64,000 bases of DNA from Halosolutus halophilus (GCF_022869805.1 NZ_CP094974.1:620001-684000), one strand, 5' to 3'. Shown: positions 1 to 8,960, counted from the first letter of the stretch. A program made the numbers and translations. The notes: generated by a model from the sequence alone, not told the origin.

Positions 1-771
1 GCCCGCCACATCTACGAGACGGCGGCGGCCAACGGGAAGCGCGTCCAGGCCCAGGGCGGCGCGAAGAACCACGTCATCGTCACCGAGAGCGCCGACCTCT
101 CGTACGCTGCCGAGAAGACGGTCTCCTCAGCCTGTGCCTGTGCTGGTGAGCGCTGTCTCTCGAACGATGTCGTCGTTGTCGAGGACTCGGTCTATGACGC
201 GTTTGCCGACGAGATGGTTGCGAAGATGCGCGACCAGACCGTCGGGTACGGCCTCGACGACGGAGTCGATATCGGCGCGATCATCAGCGCCGACCACGAG
301 GAGACGATCAGGAGATACGTCCAGTCTGGCGTGGACGAGGGTGCTGAGCTCCTCGTCGACGGGCGCGACGTGACCGTCGAGGGCTACGAGGACGGAAACT
401 TCGTTGGTCCGTCGCTGTTCGGCGAGGTGTCGCCGGAGATGACCATCGTCCGCGAGGAACACTTCGGCCCTATCGTGGGACTGGTCCGCGTCGAGGACTT
501 CGATGAGGCCGTCGACGTCGTCAACCGGAGCGACTTCGGCAACGCCGCGAGCCTGTTCACCGACAGCGGCCACAAGGCTAGTCGGTTCAAATGTGAAGTG
601 GAGGCCGGGAACCTGGGCGTGAACGTTGGCACGGCCGCACCGATGGCGTTCTTTGCGTTCGGGGGACGGAAGGACTCGTTCTTCGGCGACCTCCACGCCC
701 AGGGCTCGGACCTTGTCAACTTCTACACGGACAAAATGAGCTACATCGAGCGGTGGCCGGATCAGTCCTGA
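1..771 (+). CDS. mmsA: Methylmalonate-semialdehyde dehydrogenase, 3' part
   Basis: The reading frame is open from base 1 to a TGA at 769-771, so only the C-terminal 256 residues of an aldehyde dehydrogenase are in the window. The segment QAQGGAKNH near its start and the catalytic cysteine in GERCLSND (about residue 51) are typical of CoA-acylating methylmalonate-semialdehyde dehydrogenases, which act in valine, propionate and inositol catabolism. The late EEHFGP and FFAFGG motifs of the family are also present. No frameshift is seen. A general aldehyde dehydrogenase is the alternative, but the QGGAKNH signature favours MmsA. Confidence 0.85.
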   Translation, partial: ARHIYETAAANGKRVQAQGGAKNHVIVTESADLSYAAEKTVSSACACAGERCLSNDVVVVEDSVYDAFADEMVAKMRDQTVGYGLDDGVDIGAIISADHEETIRRYVQSGVDEGAELLVDGRDVTVEGYEDGNFVGPSLFGEVSPEMTIVREEHFGPIVGLVRVEDFDEAVDVVNRSDFGNAASLFTDSGHKASRFKCEVEAGNLGVNVGTAAPMAFFAFGGRKDSFFGDLHAQGSDLVNFYTDKMSYIERWPDQS

Positions 772-954
772 GCTGACCGACTGCCTACGAAGCGATTTCT
801 TGCACGGGGTGTGGGGGGGATGTGGTATTCGTCTTCTATGTATCCAGAGAGATTTGCTGAGGAAACTCGTCACCGTCGGCCGACACGTTCGTCTCGTCCA
901 TCTATTCATTTCGCACACGGCGCTATTCAGATTAGAGTTTGAAGGTGCAAGGCG

Positions 955-1605
955 GTGGAATTCGAGGTAATCTGGCCAGAATTCGACCGTCTCGGTGGAT
1001 CTAGCGTCGAGATCCAGTTAGACTTTGTGGACCGCGAGCAGACACCGCGCGAGCTGATGGAGTTGAGTATTCAGCCCTATCTACGCGGATTATCACTTTT
1101 AGATACTATCTCTGTCTTATAGAGTTTCGGTGTCGACGGGCGCGATCGATCGTCCATAATTAGGTGCAGAATGCCGATTTACAGCTGACAGACGACAAAC
1201 AACTGGATCACATCGTGCTCGACGAAACCGTGGTCCATCTCGACGACTAGCGCTACTGGCTTTACGCCGCTGTCGATCACGTAACGGACGAATTCCTCCA
1301 CGCCAGGCTCTTTTCAACGCGAATCATGGCCTAACTAAACGATTTCTCCAGGAACTTCGCGAAACACACGACGCCGACGACGCTGAGTTTTTCGTCGATT
1401 TTGGCCCGAGGCTCAAAGCCGCATACCACGTTCTCGACCTCCGATTTCGCCACGAGACATACGGAAATCGGAATGCAATCGAACGTATCATCCAAAAAGT
1501 GAAACATCGGACCTACCAGTTTGGAATTGTTTTAGAAACGCCGAACCGGGAACCGCCGAAACATGGTTGCAGAGCTTCACCTATGCATGGAATCAGCTAA
1601 TCTAA
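955..1605 (+). pseudogene. Decayed IS6-family transposase, copy A
   Basis: Pieced together over all three frames, this stretch reads as a haloarchaeal IS6-type DDE transposase. It has the N-terminal helix-turn-helix part (VDREQTPRELMELSI), the first Asp in VLDETVV, the segment RYWLYAAVD, the second Asp in FFVDFGP, and the last Glu in RNAIERIIQKVKHRT, ending at WNQLI plus stop. At least four stops or frameshifts interrupt it, so it is inactive. A second remnant of the same family lies at 9996-10642. No clear terminal inverted repeats were found. Confidence 0.8.
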
Positions 1606-1845
1606 ACAATGCCGGCATGACAGGGGCAAACTTCATGATCGCCGAGACCGGTTCGCTGGCGCTTATTACCAACGATGGAAATGCCAGGAAGGTGGTTGAG
1701 TCCAATGATGTCTACATTGCGATCGCAGGACTCGAGAAGATCATACCGTCGGTTGCCGACCTCGCACCACTTTTCGAACTTGTCGGGCGCTCGGGCACCG
1801 GGCAGGCGCTTACTTCCTATACGACAATCTTGACACCGGGCCGAT
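1606..1845 (+). pseudogene. LutB (lactate-utilisation iron-sulfur protein) fragment
   Basis: About 80 codons in one open frame match the LUD-domain part of LutB-type proteins: GANFMIAETGSLALITNDGN, then GLEKIIPSVADLAPL and GTGQALTSYTT. LutB belongs to the LutABC lactate-oxidation complex. The N-terminal part and the C-terminal ferredoxin part are missing. The fragment begins exactly where the IS6 remnant ends and runs in frame into the broken orc1 copy, so it is a recombination scar and not a working gene. Confidence 0.72.
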
Positions 1846-1857
1846 CGGCGCCAGTCG

Positions 1858-2340
1858 CGTACGGGCGATACGTTCATTGCTGGCACGCCACTACCACCGG
1901 CAGCGATCGCATGAGCAAGTACGACGACCTGTTCGCCGACACCGCACCGGACGAGAGCGTTGTCGTCGACAAGCGCGCACTCGATCCGCTGGCCGACCCG
2001 GCCGAGATCTACGCTCGCGAGAGCCAGGAACACGAGTTGGCGACCATCCTGAACGGCGTCCACGACGGTTCCCTGCCGCCGACCGTGTCGATCTACGGGC
2101 CGCCCGGCACGGGCAAAACGCTGACCACGAGACGGGTCTGCCGGGAGTTCGCTTCGCGCCACGACGAATCGCCGTCGAGTACGTCACCCTGACGGAGTGC
2201 CGGACGCTCGTTAGCGCCGCCACCGAGATTCTCTCTGCACTCTCCGGCGGAAAGAGAGGGAGACGCCTACGAGGGGCGGATGGCGTGTTCACGGGAACTG
2301 GACCGCCACCGAGGCCGATCCCGCGTGACCCGGCCTGTCG
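1858..2340 (+). pseudogene. Broken Orc1/Cdc6 replication initiator, copy A
   Basis: From the ATG at 1912 the frame encodes MSKYDDLF, then the Walker A motif GPPGTGKT, closely matching the intact Orc1 at 40507-41727. A frameshift near 2165 moves the match to another frame (EYVTLTECRTL), and it fades out after the DGVF segment near 2290. About two thirds of the protein, including Walker B and the winged helix, is lost. Roughly 50 bp before the ATG also match the DNA before the intact copy. The gene cannot make a working initiator. Confidence 0.85.
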
Positions 2341-2464
2341 TGTGATGAGCGGGCAGCGGCGTACCACTGCGGACTTCGAGGCCGGTTTCGAGACTGTCGA
2401 ACTCGTCGTGCCGGATCACTGCGCTCGGCAGACGTCGGTGTGGAGGGGGTTTATTTGATTGTGG

Positions 2465-2475
2465 GTACAATGTAC
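2465..2475. promoter_or_regulatory. Perfect palindrome before the toxin-antitoxin operon
   Basis: GTACA-A-TGTAC lies 18-28 bp upstream of the antitoxin ATG at 2493. RHH antitoxins commonly autorepress by binding such short palindromes, so it is a candidate operator. The assignment is by position and symmetry only. Confidence 0.45.
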
Positions 2476-2492
2476 ATACAGAGGAACGCACT

Positions 2493-2798
2493 ATGGGAAC
2501 GACTCGCGTCAACTTTCGACTCCCGGACGAATTGGTCGAAAAGGCCGATATCGCAGCGAAGATTACCCATAAGGATCGGACTGAGATCGTCACCGAAGCG
2601 CTTCGCGCGTATCTGGACGAGATCGAAGACGAGGAAGCGTTCAAAGAGGAGCTCGTCGAGTTGTATCTTGAGGACGAGCTCGGCTTCGAGGTGCTCAAAG
2701 CGTTCGTCGGCCGGCAGGACGCCGAAGCAGTCCGCGCCTCGAAGACCGTCCTCGACCAGGGTGAAGCCCTCGCTGACGAGCTCGCGGAGCTGGAATGA
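2493..2798 (+). CDS. Ribbon-helix-helix antitoxin
   Basis: This 101-residue protein opens with a ribbon-helix-helix fold: the strand TRVNFRLPDELVEKAD followed by two helices to about residue 45, including RTEIVTEALRAYLDE. The C-terminal half is acidic and helical and probably wraps the partner toxin. The TGA overlaps the ATG of the PIN gene (ATGA at 2795-2798), so the two are translationally coupled. It likely binds the palindrome at 2465-2475 and represses its own operon. The pair is intact although the flanking genes are broken. Confidence 0.82.
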   Translation: MGTTRVNFRLPDELVEKADIAAKITHKDRTEIVTEALRAYLDEIEDEEAFKEELVELYLEDELGFEVLKAFVGRQDAEAVRASKTVLDQGEALADELAELE

Positions 2799-3286
2799 TC
2801 GTTGCCGATACGAGTGCCCTCATTTCGCTCGCCACGGCGGAGGTGGACGAACTCGTCTTCGCCGAGTTCGAGGTGGAGACGACGAGGACGGTCATCCGAG
2901 AACTCGAGGACACGGCCGAGTACGATGATCCACATGGCCGGGCCGCACAGCGAGTCCTCGATCACCGGGCGCAGTTCACCGTCCACGACGTCGCTGGTGG
3001 TGGGTTTCAATCGTCACGGATCGATCGCGGGGAAGCAAGCTGTGCGACGCTGGCCCACCAACTCGAGCCTGCGTTTCTCCTGACCGATGATCTCCGCGCG
3101 CTTCCGGAACTCCAGAACGTGACGGCGGCACAGGTCGCCCTCTCACCGATCGTCCTCCGTGCGCTCGTCAAACGCGGTGCGCTCGAGAACGGGGAGGCCC
3201 GAGAGCGACTTGAACAAATTGCGGCGGCGCGAGACTGGCTCGGCGCACCGATCTATCGACGTGCAACACGGTTGTTCGAGGAGTAG
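2795..3286 (+). CDS. PIN-domain toxin (DUF3368/VapC-like)
   Basis: The 163-residue protein begins MIVADTSALISL, the first acidic site of PIN ribonucleases. The later acidic residues fit DRGEASCATLA (about residue 76) and LLTDDLRAL (about residue 100), the expected order for a Mg-dependent RNA nuclease. It follows an RHH antitoxin with a four-base overlap, the standard order of such modules. Its length is typical of the DUF3368 branch, which is somewhat longer than classic VapC. Whether it is toxic cannot be seen. Confidence 0.8.
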   Translation: MIVADTSALISLATAEVDELVFAEFEVETTRTVIRELEDTAEYDDPHGRAAQRVLDHRAQFTVHDVAGGGFQSSRIDRGEASCATLAHQLEPAFLLTDDLRALPELQNVTAAQVALSPIVLRALVKRGALENGEARERLEQIAAARDWLGAPIYRRATRLFEE

Positions 3287-3346
3287 GCGTGGCGGTGCTA
3301 TTCGCTGGCCGACGCGCTGTTGGGATCGCGGTCGGTTCCGAGCGGG

Positions 3347-3590
3347 TTGTCGATCTACATCGCGATTCGATCGAACGGCACGACGGGCTGCAGGGCCCCA
3401 CCAGGTCTTCTTCTTCGACGTCGAGGATACCGAGGACGTCCAGCCGGTTGCGATCCGAATTGACATCGGACGCGTCGCGATCGACCAGTCGGGCAGCCTC
3501 GCATACACTCTGGGGGTCGTGCTCGGCGATCACCTCGCTGAGTGGCAGGCACAGTGGCGTGAGGGTGGCAACGAGATCCTCGGTCGAGTT
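3347..3590 (-). pseudogene. Remnant of a COG4190-type HTH regulator
   Basis: On the minus strand the frame reads LSEVIAEHDPQSVCEAARLVDRD and then a long-helix part, LGILDVEEED, the core of the short haloarchaeal regulators of COG4190. A frameshift follows, and the expected tail (QPVVPFDRIAM) continues in another frame. The start is lost. It is a dead gene lying inside the broken orc1-terminase block, on the opposite strand. Confidence 0.6.
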
Positions 3591-3816
3591 GACGGGCGCA
3601 AAGCAGGGCGCTTACGAAGGGTTGGACGGCGTGTTCGCCGGGATCTGGACCCCCTGGAGGATTCGACGGCCGCGTCGGCCTGCTCGTCGCCGAGCGCTGC
3701 GAGCACCTGTCCGGGGGTTCTTCAGTTACAAGGAGGACCACGTCGGGGCGACGGGCGCCCAGGATCACTGCCTCGACGCGCTCCGCTACGCCGTGATGGG
3801 CGTCGCCGGGACGTGA
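3591..3816 (+). pseudogene. Orc1 scrap joined to a terminase C-terminal remnant
   Basis: The first 70 bases encode AYEGLDGVFAGIW, an internal Orc1 segment (AYAGLDGVFAGIW in the intact copy). They are followed, in shifted frames, by VGLLVAERCEHL and then YKEDHVGATGAQDHCLDALRYAVMGVAG, the end of the nuclease domain of a terminase large subunit. The same terminase end occurs at 43394-43541. The join of Orc1 and terminase pieces means the genes between them were deleted. It is not functional. Confidence 0.72.
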
Positions 3817-3859
3817 TCGGCGGCCACCGGTAGCAGTCGGCCCGCGCGGTCGTCGGGCT

Positions 3860-4246
3860 GTGCGCCCGATCGTGTCGATCGGTCCTCTCCATCTTTCTTG
3901 CCGGGCGACAAAGATCGCCGTGGGAAAGACTAACACTGACCACACCGTGGAGGCAGCCGACGACCGGGGTATCGTCACCAGGTGTATCCACGCCGTCACG
4001 GTACTCGGCATGGCGCTGCTCGTCGGGCTCTTCGCCGCGTGGGTCACGCCGACCCTCGGCGTCGCGGGCCCGGCGTTCGGCGGTGCCGTTCTCGTGAGCG
4101 CGGTCTACCTGTCTCGCAACCCGATTCCGAGAGCGGCCGGTGCAGAACGGAAGACCACAACTGAGAGAGGTATCGATGTCGGGCCTCCCGATGTCGCCGC
4201 ACCGTCCGGTCGTTTTTTGCGGGAACAAAATTCCGCACATCGATAA
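3860..4246 (+). CDS. Small membrane protein of unknown function
   Basis: The 128-residue frame has a central hydrophobic block (about residues 43-83, VTVLGMALLVGLFAAWV and then AFGGAVLVSAVYL) that should form two membrane helices, with charged ends. No family is recognised. A GTG at 3920 could be the true start and would remove about 20 residues. It lies between a dead terminase remnant and a Tat-exported phosphatase. Its codon use resembles that of intact neighbours, but expression is unproven. Confidence 0.45.
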   Translation: MRPIVSIGPLHLSCRATKIAVGKTNTDHTVEAADDRGIVTRCIHAVTVLGMALLVGLFAAWVTPTLGVAGPAFGGAVLVSAVYLSRNPIPRAAGAERKTTTERGIDVGPPDVAAPSGRFLREQNSAHR

Positions 4247-4344
4247 TATTATTTATATATTTATATACAACACAACTAATATATGTGGCTGAAATTTAAC
4301 TCAATTAAATTTAAATAACTGATCGTTGCCGTCCGAAATGCACC

Positions 4345-5427
4345 ATGTCAGACGACAATGGTGACCGCGAACGCAGAGACGGTACCGAGAGCGAAGCTCG
4401 CCGACGGTTTCTCAAGTTGGCTGGCGTGACCGGGACTGCCGGGGCGGCAGGAATCGTCGGCTCCAACGGTGTTCTCAGCGCCCTCGCCGCAGAAGGCGAT
4501 GGCGACGACGAGGGGGTCGAGATCGAGGACCTCCAGGGGCAGATGCCGATCGAGAATCGTTACCTCAGGATCGCCGTCCTGGCCGCGGCGAAGGCGGCGC
4601 AGCTTCACCAGAACTACTTCGGCAAGATCGGAGAGGCCGAGGAAAAGGACCCACAGAACCTCCTCACGGAGGTTGACACGGAAGCGGAGACGCTGATCCG
4701 TGACACGATCAGGGAAGAGCTCGGCGACGACTTCGAGGACGAGAATCACGCGCTGTACGGCGAGGAGCAGGGCGGCCAACTCGAAGGGGGGTACGTCTGG
4801 ATCATCGACCCGCTCGACGGGACGACGAACTTCTCCAAGGGCATCCCCCACTTCGGCGTCAACATCGCCGTTACGAAAGACGGCGAACTGTACGCTGGTG
4901 TGATGTATTACTCGCTCCGGGACGAAGTGTACGTCGCGGTTCGGGACGAAGGCGCCTACAAGTTCCGGAGCGATGGCTATGACCTCGTCGCCGAGGACTC
5001 GGAGCCGACGGAGTTGTCCGTCACCGACACCGAGGTCATCGAGGACTCGTTCCACGGGGTCGGGTTCTACCTCAAGGAGACGGCCGACGACTACGACTAC
5101 ATGGGCCTGTGGCGATACCTCTTCGCGTACACGCAGGGGACGCGACTGCTCGGAGCCGCCGCACCCGACCTGGCGTTCGTCGCCGAGGGCGTGTTCGACA
5201 CGGTCTCGGTGAAGGACCTCAAGCCGGTCGACGTCGCGCCCGAGGCGCTGCTCGTCCGAGAGGCGGGCGGGACGGTGACCGACTTCGACGGAAACACCGA
5301 CCTCGACAGCATACTCGAGGGGAGCGTCGTCGCCTCGAACGGCGAACTCCACGACGACTTCTTCAACCTGCTCGAGGACTCCGGAAAAGACTGGCTCACC
5401 AGACCGATCGACACGCTCGAACGCTAG
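4345..5427 (+). CDS. Tat-exported inositol-monophosphatase-family protein
   Basis: The 360-residue protein has a Tat signal (RRRFLK at residues 19-24, then an Ala/Gly-rich segment), so it should act outside the membrane. The mature part is an FIG-fold phosphatase: GEEQGG near residue 138, WIIDPLDGTTNF at about 152-163 with the metal-binding Asp residues, and a late Asp in KPVDVAPEALLVREAGG near 295. The usual WD before the last motif is VD here. Known members hydrolyse inositol or sugar phosphates, usually in the cytoplasm, so export is unusual. An AT-rich stretch (4240-4320) upstream should carry the promoter. The next gene is a Tat-exported phosphodiesterase, which suggests extracellular phosphate or polyol scavenging. 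Confidence 0.85.
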   Translation: MSDDNGDRERRDGTESEARRRFLKLAGVTGTAGAAGIVGSNGVLSALAAEGDGDDEGVEIEDLQGQMPIENRYLRIAVLAAAKAAQLHQNYFGKIGEAEEKDPQNLLTEVDTEAETLIRDTIREELGDDFEDENHALYGEEQGGQLEGGYVWIIDPLDGTTNFSKGIPHFGVNIAVTKDGELYAGVMYYSLRDEVYVAVRDEGAYKFRSDGYDLVAEDSEPTELSVTDTEVIEDSFHGVGFYLKETADDYDYMGLWRYLFAYTQGTRLLGAAAPDLAFVAEGVFDTVSVKDLKPVDVAPEALLVREAGGTVTDFDGNTDLDSILEGSVVASNGELHDDFFNLLEDSGKDWLTRPIDTLER

Positions 5428-5566
5428 CCAGCGACCCCGTCCGCCGGGAGGTCGCGCGGTCCGCTGCGGCCGTCGTCCGTAGCGGGCAGCGACAGGTAAT
5501 AATAAATATATTAAAATAAATTTATAAAATATTTTATTAGTGGGGACGTAGTCACCGTCTGATGCA

Positions 5567-6559
5567 ATGTTCGGAATTCCCAACATCGGTCGGCGGACCG
5601 TGCTGAAGGCGACGAGCGCAGCGGTACTCGGATCGTCCGTCGGAGGGGTTGTGAGCGCGGAGGGTCGCGACGACGGCACGTTGTCGGACGACGAGTCGAC
5701 GACGCTGATTGCGCATCGTGGGTTCGCGGGCGTGTATCCAGAAAACACGGTTGCCGCCGTGGAACAGGCTTCCAGAGGGGGGAGAGGCGACGACGCGGCC
5801 AGGCGCGGCGCCGAGATGATCGAGATCGACGTGGTGCCCTGCGGCGGGCGCCCCCACGAGGGCGACGACTTCGAGGTCGTGGTCTTCCACGACGACCGGC
5901 TTGCTTCGCGCGACGGCGGGGAGCGCGGTCTCACCGACCATGAGAACACGCTCGTGTGGGAGACACCCTGTTCGGAGGTGCGAACCGCCGAGGTCCTCGA
6001 GAGCGGGGAGACAGTGCCGACGCTGCGGGAGGTTCTGTCGGTGATCCCGTCGAATGTGGCCGTCAACATCGAACTGAAGAATCCAGGCGATACCGACGTT
6101 CGATTCGCCGAGAAGTTGGAAGGTGGCGAACTCGAGGACCGGAAAGACGTCTGGCGGCCGTTCACCCGGCGCGTGCTCGACATTGCGGCCGAGTTCGAGA
6201 ACCGCGTCCTCGTGTCGTCGTTCATGGAGGCCGCGCTCGCGACGACGCGCGAGTACGACGCCGACGTCCCGATCGCGTTCCTGTTCTGGGACTCGATCGG
6301 CGTCGGGCTCGAGATTACCAACAAGTACGATTGCGAAGCGCTCCACCCGCCGTACAACATGGTCGTCGGATCGCCGTTCTTCAACGACTCCTACTACATC
6401 GACGACCCCGGATTCGCCGATATCGACCTGATAGAGCGAGCCCACGACGAGGGGCGGGCGGTAAACACGTGGACAGTCGGGACCTGGTATCAGGCGGAGC
6501 AGCTCGTCGACGCGGGGGTCGACGGAGTCATCGCCGACTATCCCGGCGTGCTCGACTGA
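5567..6559 (+). CDS. Tat-exported glycerophosphodiester phosphodiesterase
   Basis: The 330-residue protein starts with a Tat signal (GRRTVLKATS at residues 8-17) and then shows the GDPD motifs: HRGFAGVYPENT at about 49-60, the metal-binding pair in IEIDV at about 85-89, and FHD near 106. It should split glycerophosphodiesters from lipid head groups into glycerol phosphate and an alcohol outside the cell. It follows the exported phosphatase on the same strand with a separate AT-rich promoter region (5500-5545). A role in phosphate supply is inferred from this pairing. Confidence 0.86.
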   Translation: MFGIPNIGRRTVLKATSAAVLGSSVGGVVSAEGRDDGTLSDDESTTLIAHRGFAGVYPENTVAAVEQASRGGRGDDAARRGAEMIEIDVVPCGGRPHEGDDFEVVVFHDDRLASRDGGERGLTDHENTLVWETPCSEVRTAEVLESGETVPTLREVLSVIPSNVAVNIELKNPGDTDVRFAEKLEGGELEDRKDVWRPFTRRVLDIAAEFENRVLVSSFMEAALATTREYDADVPIAFLFWDSIGVGLEITNKYDCEALHPPYNMVVGSPFFNDSYYIDDPGFADIDLIERAHDEGRAVNTWTVGTWYQAEQLVDAGVDGVIADYPGVLD

Positions 6560-7056
6560 GTCGTCGGGCCCGCCATCGGCGACACCGACAGCAGCAGCGG
6601 TTCTTTGCCGGCGACAGCGATCTCTCGACACCGCAGTGTCCGGTTCCAGGCGCGGCAGTCCGCTCCGTCTCGAAACGGCCTCTGCGGACTACGGCTGGTC
6701 GAGAAACAGGGTGAAGTGGCTGATGATAGTTCGGCTCTCGAATCCGCCCGCCAACATCTCCGAGAGGCCACCGTTGGTGCTCTGGATCACGGAGCCGTCC
6801 AGCGCGGCGTGACTCGGCCACTTCCCCTCGGCCGGCTGGAACTCGGCCTTCCGCACTCAGTCGTGAACTAACGAATATAGAGACAGTATTCGAAAATCAC
6901 AACCCGGCCAGATAGTGCGGGATACGTGATCGCAGTAGTTCACGCGATGTCGCTTCGCTCCTCAACCAATCCCGCTAATCCAATAATAGTCGTTTCGAAC
7001 CTCGTCCAGACCACATGTACGCCATGAGCGGCGACGTGAGCCTCAACGAGACGCTG
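6560..7056. other. Gene-poor stretch with a minus-strand coding scrap
   Basis: No intact gene is seen. On the minus strand about 6700-6845 a frame reads AEGKWPSHAALDGSVIQSTN and ends FTLFLDQP plus stop. It looks like the tail of a lost protein that I do not recognise. The right part holds repeat copy A (6877-6926). Confidence 0.35.
6877..6926 (+). repeat. Dispersed repeat copy A
   Basis: The core CAGTATTCGAAA (6884-6895), preceded by ATATAGA and followed about 24 bases later by GGATACG, recurs at 40000-40049 with the same layout. The 12-base core is exact; the rest is diverged. It could be the promoter of a lost minus-strand gene or the edge of a mobile element. Confidence 0.4.
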
Positions 7057-7061
7057 GAAAA

Positions 7062-7495
7062 GTGCCAGCGGTCAACGCCAAGATCCGCACGGAACTCGAC
7101 GAACCCGCCGACGAGGAGGGGAACCGCGTCGAGATCCGCGAGGCCACCTCTCGACGGACAGTCAGCAGCGATGGAGCAACAGACCGCCGCCGAGCGCAAG
7201 TGCCGGGCACTGATCCGCGAAGCCCAGGGCGACGCGATCGCGACCGTGCTCCGGGCGCGGGCGGCCGAAGCGATGGGCGAACGCGCCGTGATCGACGCGG
7301 GCTGCAGACGCTCGTCGAGCTCGGCCGAAGCGAGGCGACCACGTTCGTCCTCCCGCAGGAGCTCACCACGCTGCTCGGCCGCTACGGCACGCACCTCACT
7401 GGGAGCGGCGTCGCCGATCACGACGGCGACCTCGAGAACGTGGAGTTCGACGCGGAGACGCGCGCGTTGGATGAAATGACCCCCGATACGACCGA
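7062..7495 (+). pseudogene. SPFH/band-7 protein remnant
   Basis: Three frames together give the later part of an archaeal stomatin/prohibitin-like protein: VNAKIRTELDEPADE, then the coiled-coil start MEQQTAAERK, then AQGDAIATVLRARAAEAMGERAVID, then ESTTFVLPQELT-type tail (here EATTFVLPQELTTLLGRYG). The membrane anchor and first half are missing, part of the coiled coil is deleted and frameshifts lie between the blocks. It is inactive. Confidence 0.75.
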
Positions 7496-7562
7496 CCCGT
7501 GGGTTGGTAGCGCCGCTCCAACGTCGACCAAGCGGCGATCAGCATTACCGAGAGAGGACCCG

Positions 7563-7925
7563 TCAGTCGGCCGCCGGCGTCTCCATGGACCCGTCGCGGC
7601 GCCGGCGGGCGAGCCCCCAGACGAGCGCCGCCCCAGTCCCACGACGAGGGCCGGCCAGCGATCGCTGCTGAGATACAGGGTCGGTGCCGGGAAGTGAGCG
7701 CCCGACAGCGGCCAGAGTACGGGATAGGCATAAGCCGGTTACGGTCAGCAACAGCACGTCGAGGGCGTGATGCGAGGCGGCCCCGAGCGCGACCAGGGCG
7801 ATCGGCTGGCGGCGGTGGTCGGACGCCACGAGCAGGGCGCCCAGGCCGACCACGAGGATGGAGCCGCCGAGGGTATATTGGGCGCAGGGTGCTCGGCGAC
7901 TATCGGGTTCGACAGTGCACGTGAG
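7563..7925 (-). pseudogene. DUF457 membrane metal-hydrolase remnant A
   Basis: On the minus strand the frame holds ALVALGAASHHALDVLLLTVTG, the conserved SHhxxD block of DUF457 (YdjM-like, membrane-bound predicted metal-dependent hydrolases), and then GAALVWGLARRR after a garbled middle. The N-terminal third and the reading frame between the blocks are lost. Other DUF457 remnants lie at 9245-9712 and 43780-44270. Confidence 0.65.
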
Positions 7926-7942
7926 ATGATCCCTCGTCCACC

Positions 7943-8248
7943 CTAGCTGCTTCGAACCCACTCTGCCGTGCGCTCGAGTCCCTCGCGGAACGCGACCGTC
8001 GGCGCGTAGCCGAGGTGGTCCGCGGCGTTCGCAATGTCCGCTTCCGAGTGCTCGATATCGCCCGGCCGGGGCTCGGTGTGGACGATCTCCGCGTCCGTGT
8101 CCGTGATCTCCGGGACCGCTTCGGCCAGTTCGCGGATCGTGACCGCGGAACCGGTCCCGATGTTGTACGCTGCGCCGACGGCGTCGGTCGTCGTCGCGAG
8201 CCATCGCGCACGGGAGACGGCGGCCATCGGCTCGCAGAGAGGGTTTAC
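7943..8248 (-). pseudogene. Nucleotide-sugar epimerase, C-terminal fragment
   Basis: About 100 residues on the minus strand match the C-terminal third of extended SDR nucleotide-sugar epimerases (UDP-glucose 4-epimerase type): AAYNIGTGSAVTIRELAEAV, then PRPGDIEHSEADI and a terminal LERTAEWV. The Rossmann fold and the YxxxK site are absent, because homology stops near 8248. It is a truncated gene, probably from a former glycan locus. Confidence 0.72.
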
Positions 8249-8329
8249 ACAACGGGATCTGTAACTCTCTGGCCGGGAGATTCGCTTCACCACGGCGAAC
8301 GCCACGTCCTGAGCCCATACTGTTATATA

Positions 8330-8665
8330 GTGAAATTTCGTGACTACAGTCAGCTCTGTTTGCGCTATGCGGAGCGGCCAGCGATCAAAACGCCGGACCG
8401 AACACTGACCTACGCAGACCTCGAGACCCAGTCGGCCAAACTAGCGAACGCATTTCGATCGATGGGACTCAGAGATGGGGATCGGATCGCCGTTCTGATG
8501 CGCAACTACCCCGAGTTCATCGCCTCGGAAATCGCCGCTGCTCGTGCCGGCGTCGTCGTTGTCCCATCGAACGATCAGCATGATGGGGACGACCTCGAAC
8601 GCGCGATCGTCCGCGCAAACGTCAGAACGCTCGTCGTTGGGCCCGGGTTTTTCGTCACCGTCGAT
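8330..8665 (+). pseudogene. AMP-dependent acyl-CoA synthetase, N-terminal fragment
   Basis: A possible GTG start at 8330 opens about 110 codons that match the beginning of AMP-forming acyl-CoA synthetases: the aromatic-rich start, RTLTYADLETQSAKLANAF, GLRDGDRIAVLMRNYPEF and AAARAGVVVVPSN. The match breaks off near 8660, before the AMP-binding P-loop motif, so the product could not be active. The following 300 bases show no recognisable continuation. Confidence 0.75.
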
Positions 8666-8960
8666 CGTATCTGGCAGGGCCCATGGTTTGTGGGGATGGC
8701 GTAAGAGATGCTCAGACGCCCAAATACGGCACTTATTCTATTACAGAACTCTTCGATTTGACGGGACCATCCACAATGTGAGGGGTTCTGAGCCAGTCGA
8801 ATTCCGGTGATTCCAGGTCTCATCGAAACTTTCAATATTAGTGAATGCAGGTTCCAGTTCGACTATCAAACAGATTAACATTTGCGGCGTGAAATTCCTG
8901 CATACGAGGCGATGAGATGCACCGAGAGACACAGTATTCTGTGTCTCCATAAGAATCTGT

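Noticed and set aside
4348-6384. A 678-codon open frame on the minus strand
   Set aside because: It lies opposite two well-supported plus-strand enzymes, has no family motif, and its length is explained by GC-rich codon bias.
8666-8960. Possible transposase scrap after the acyl-CoA synthetase fragment
   Set aside because: Short frames on both strands have no family match that I can defend; the stretch is left uncalled.
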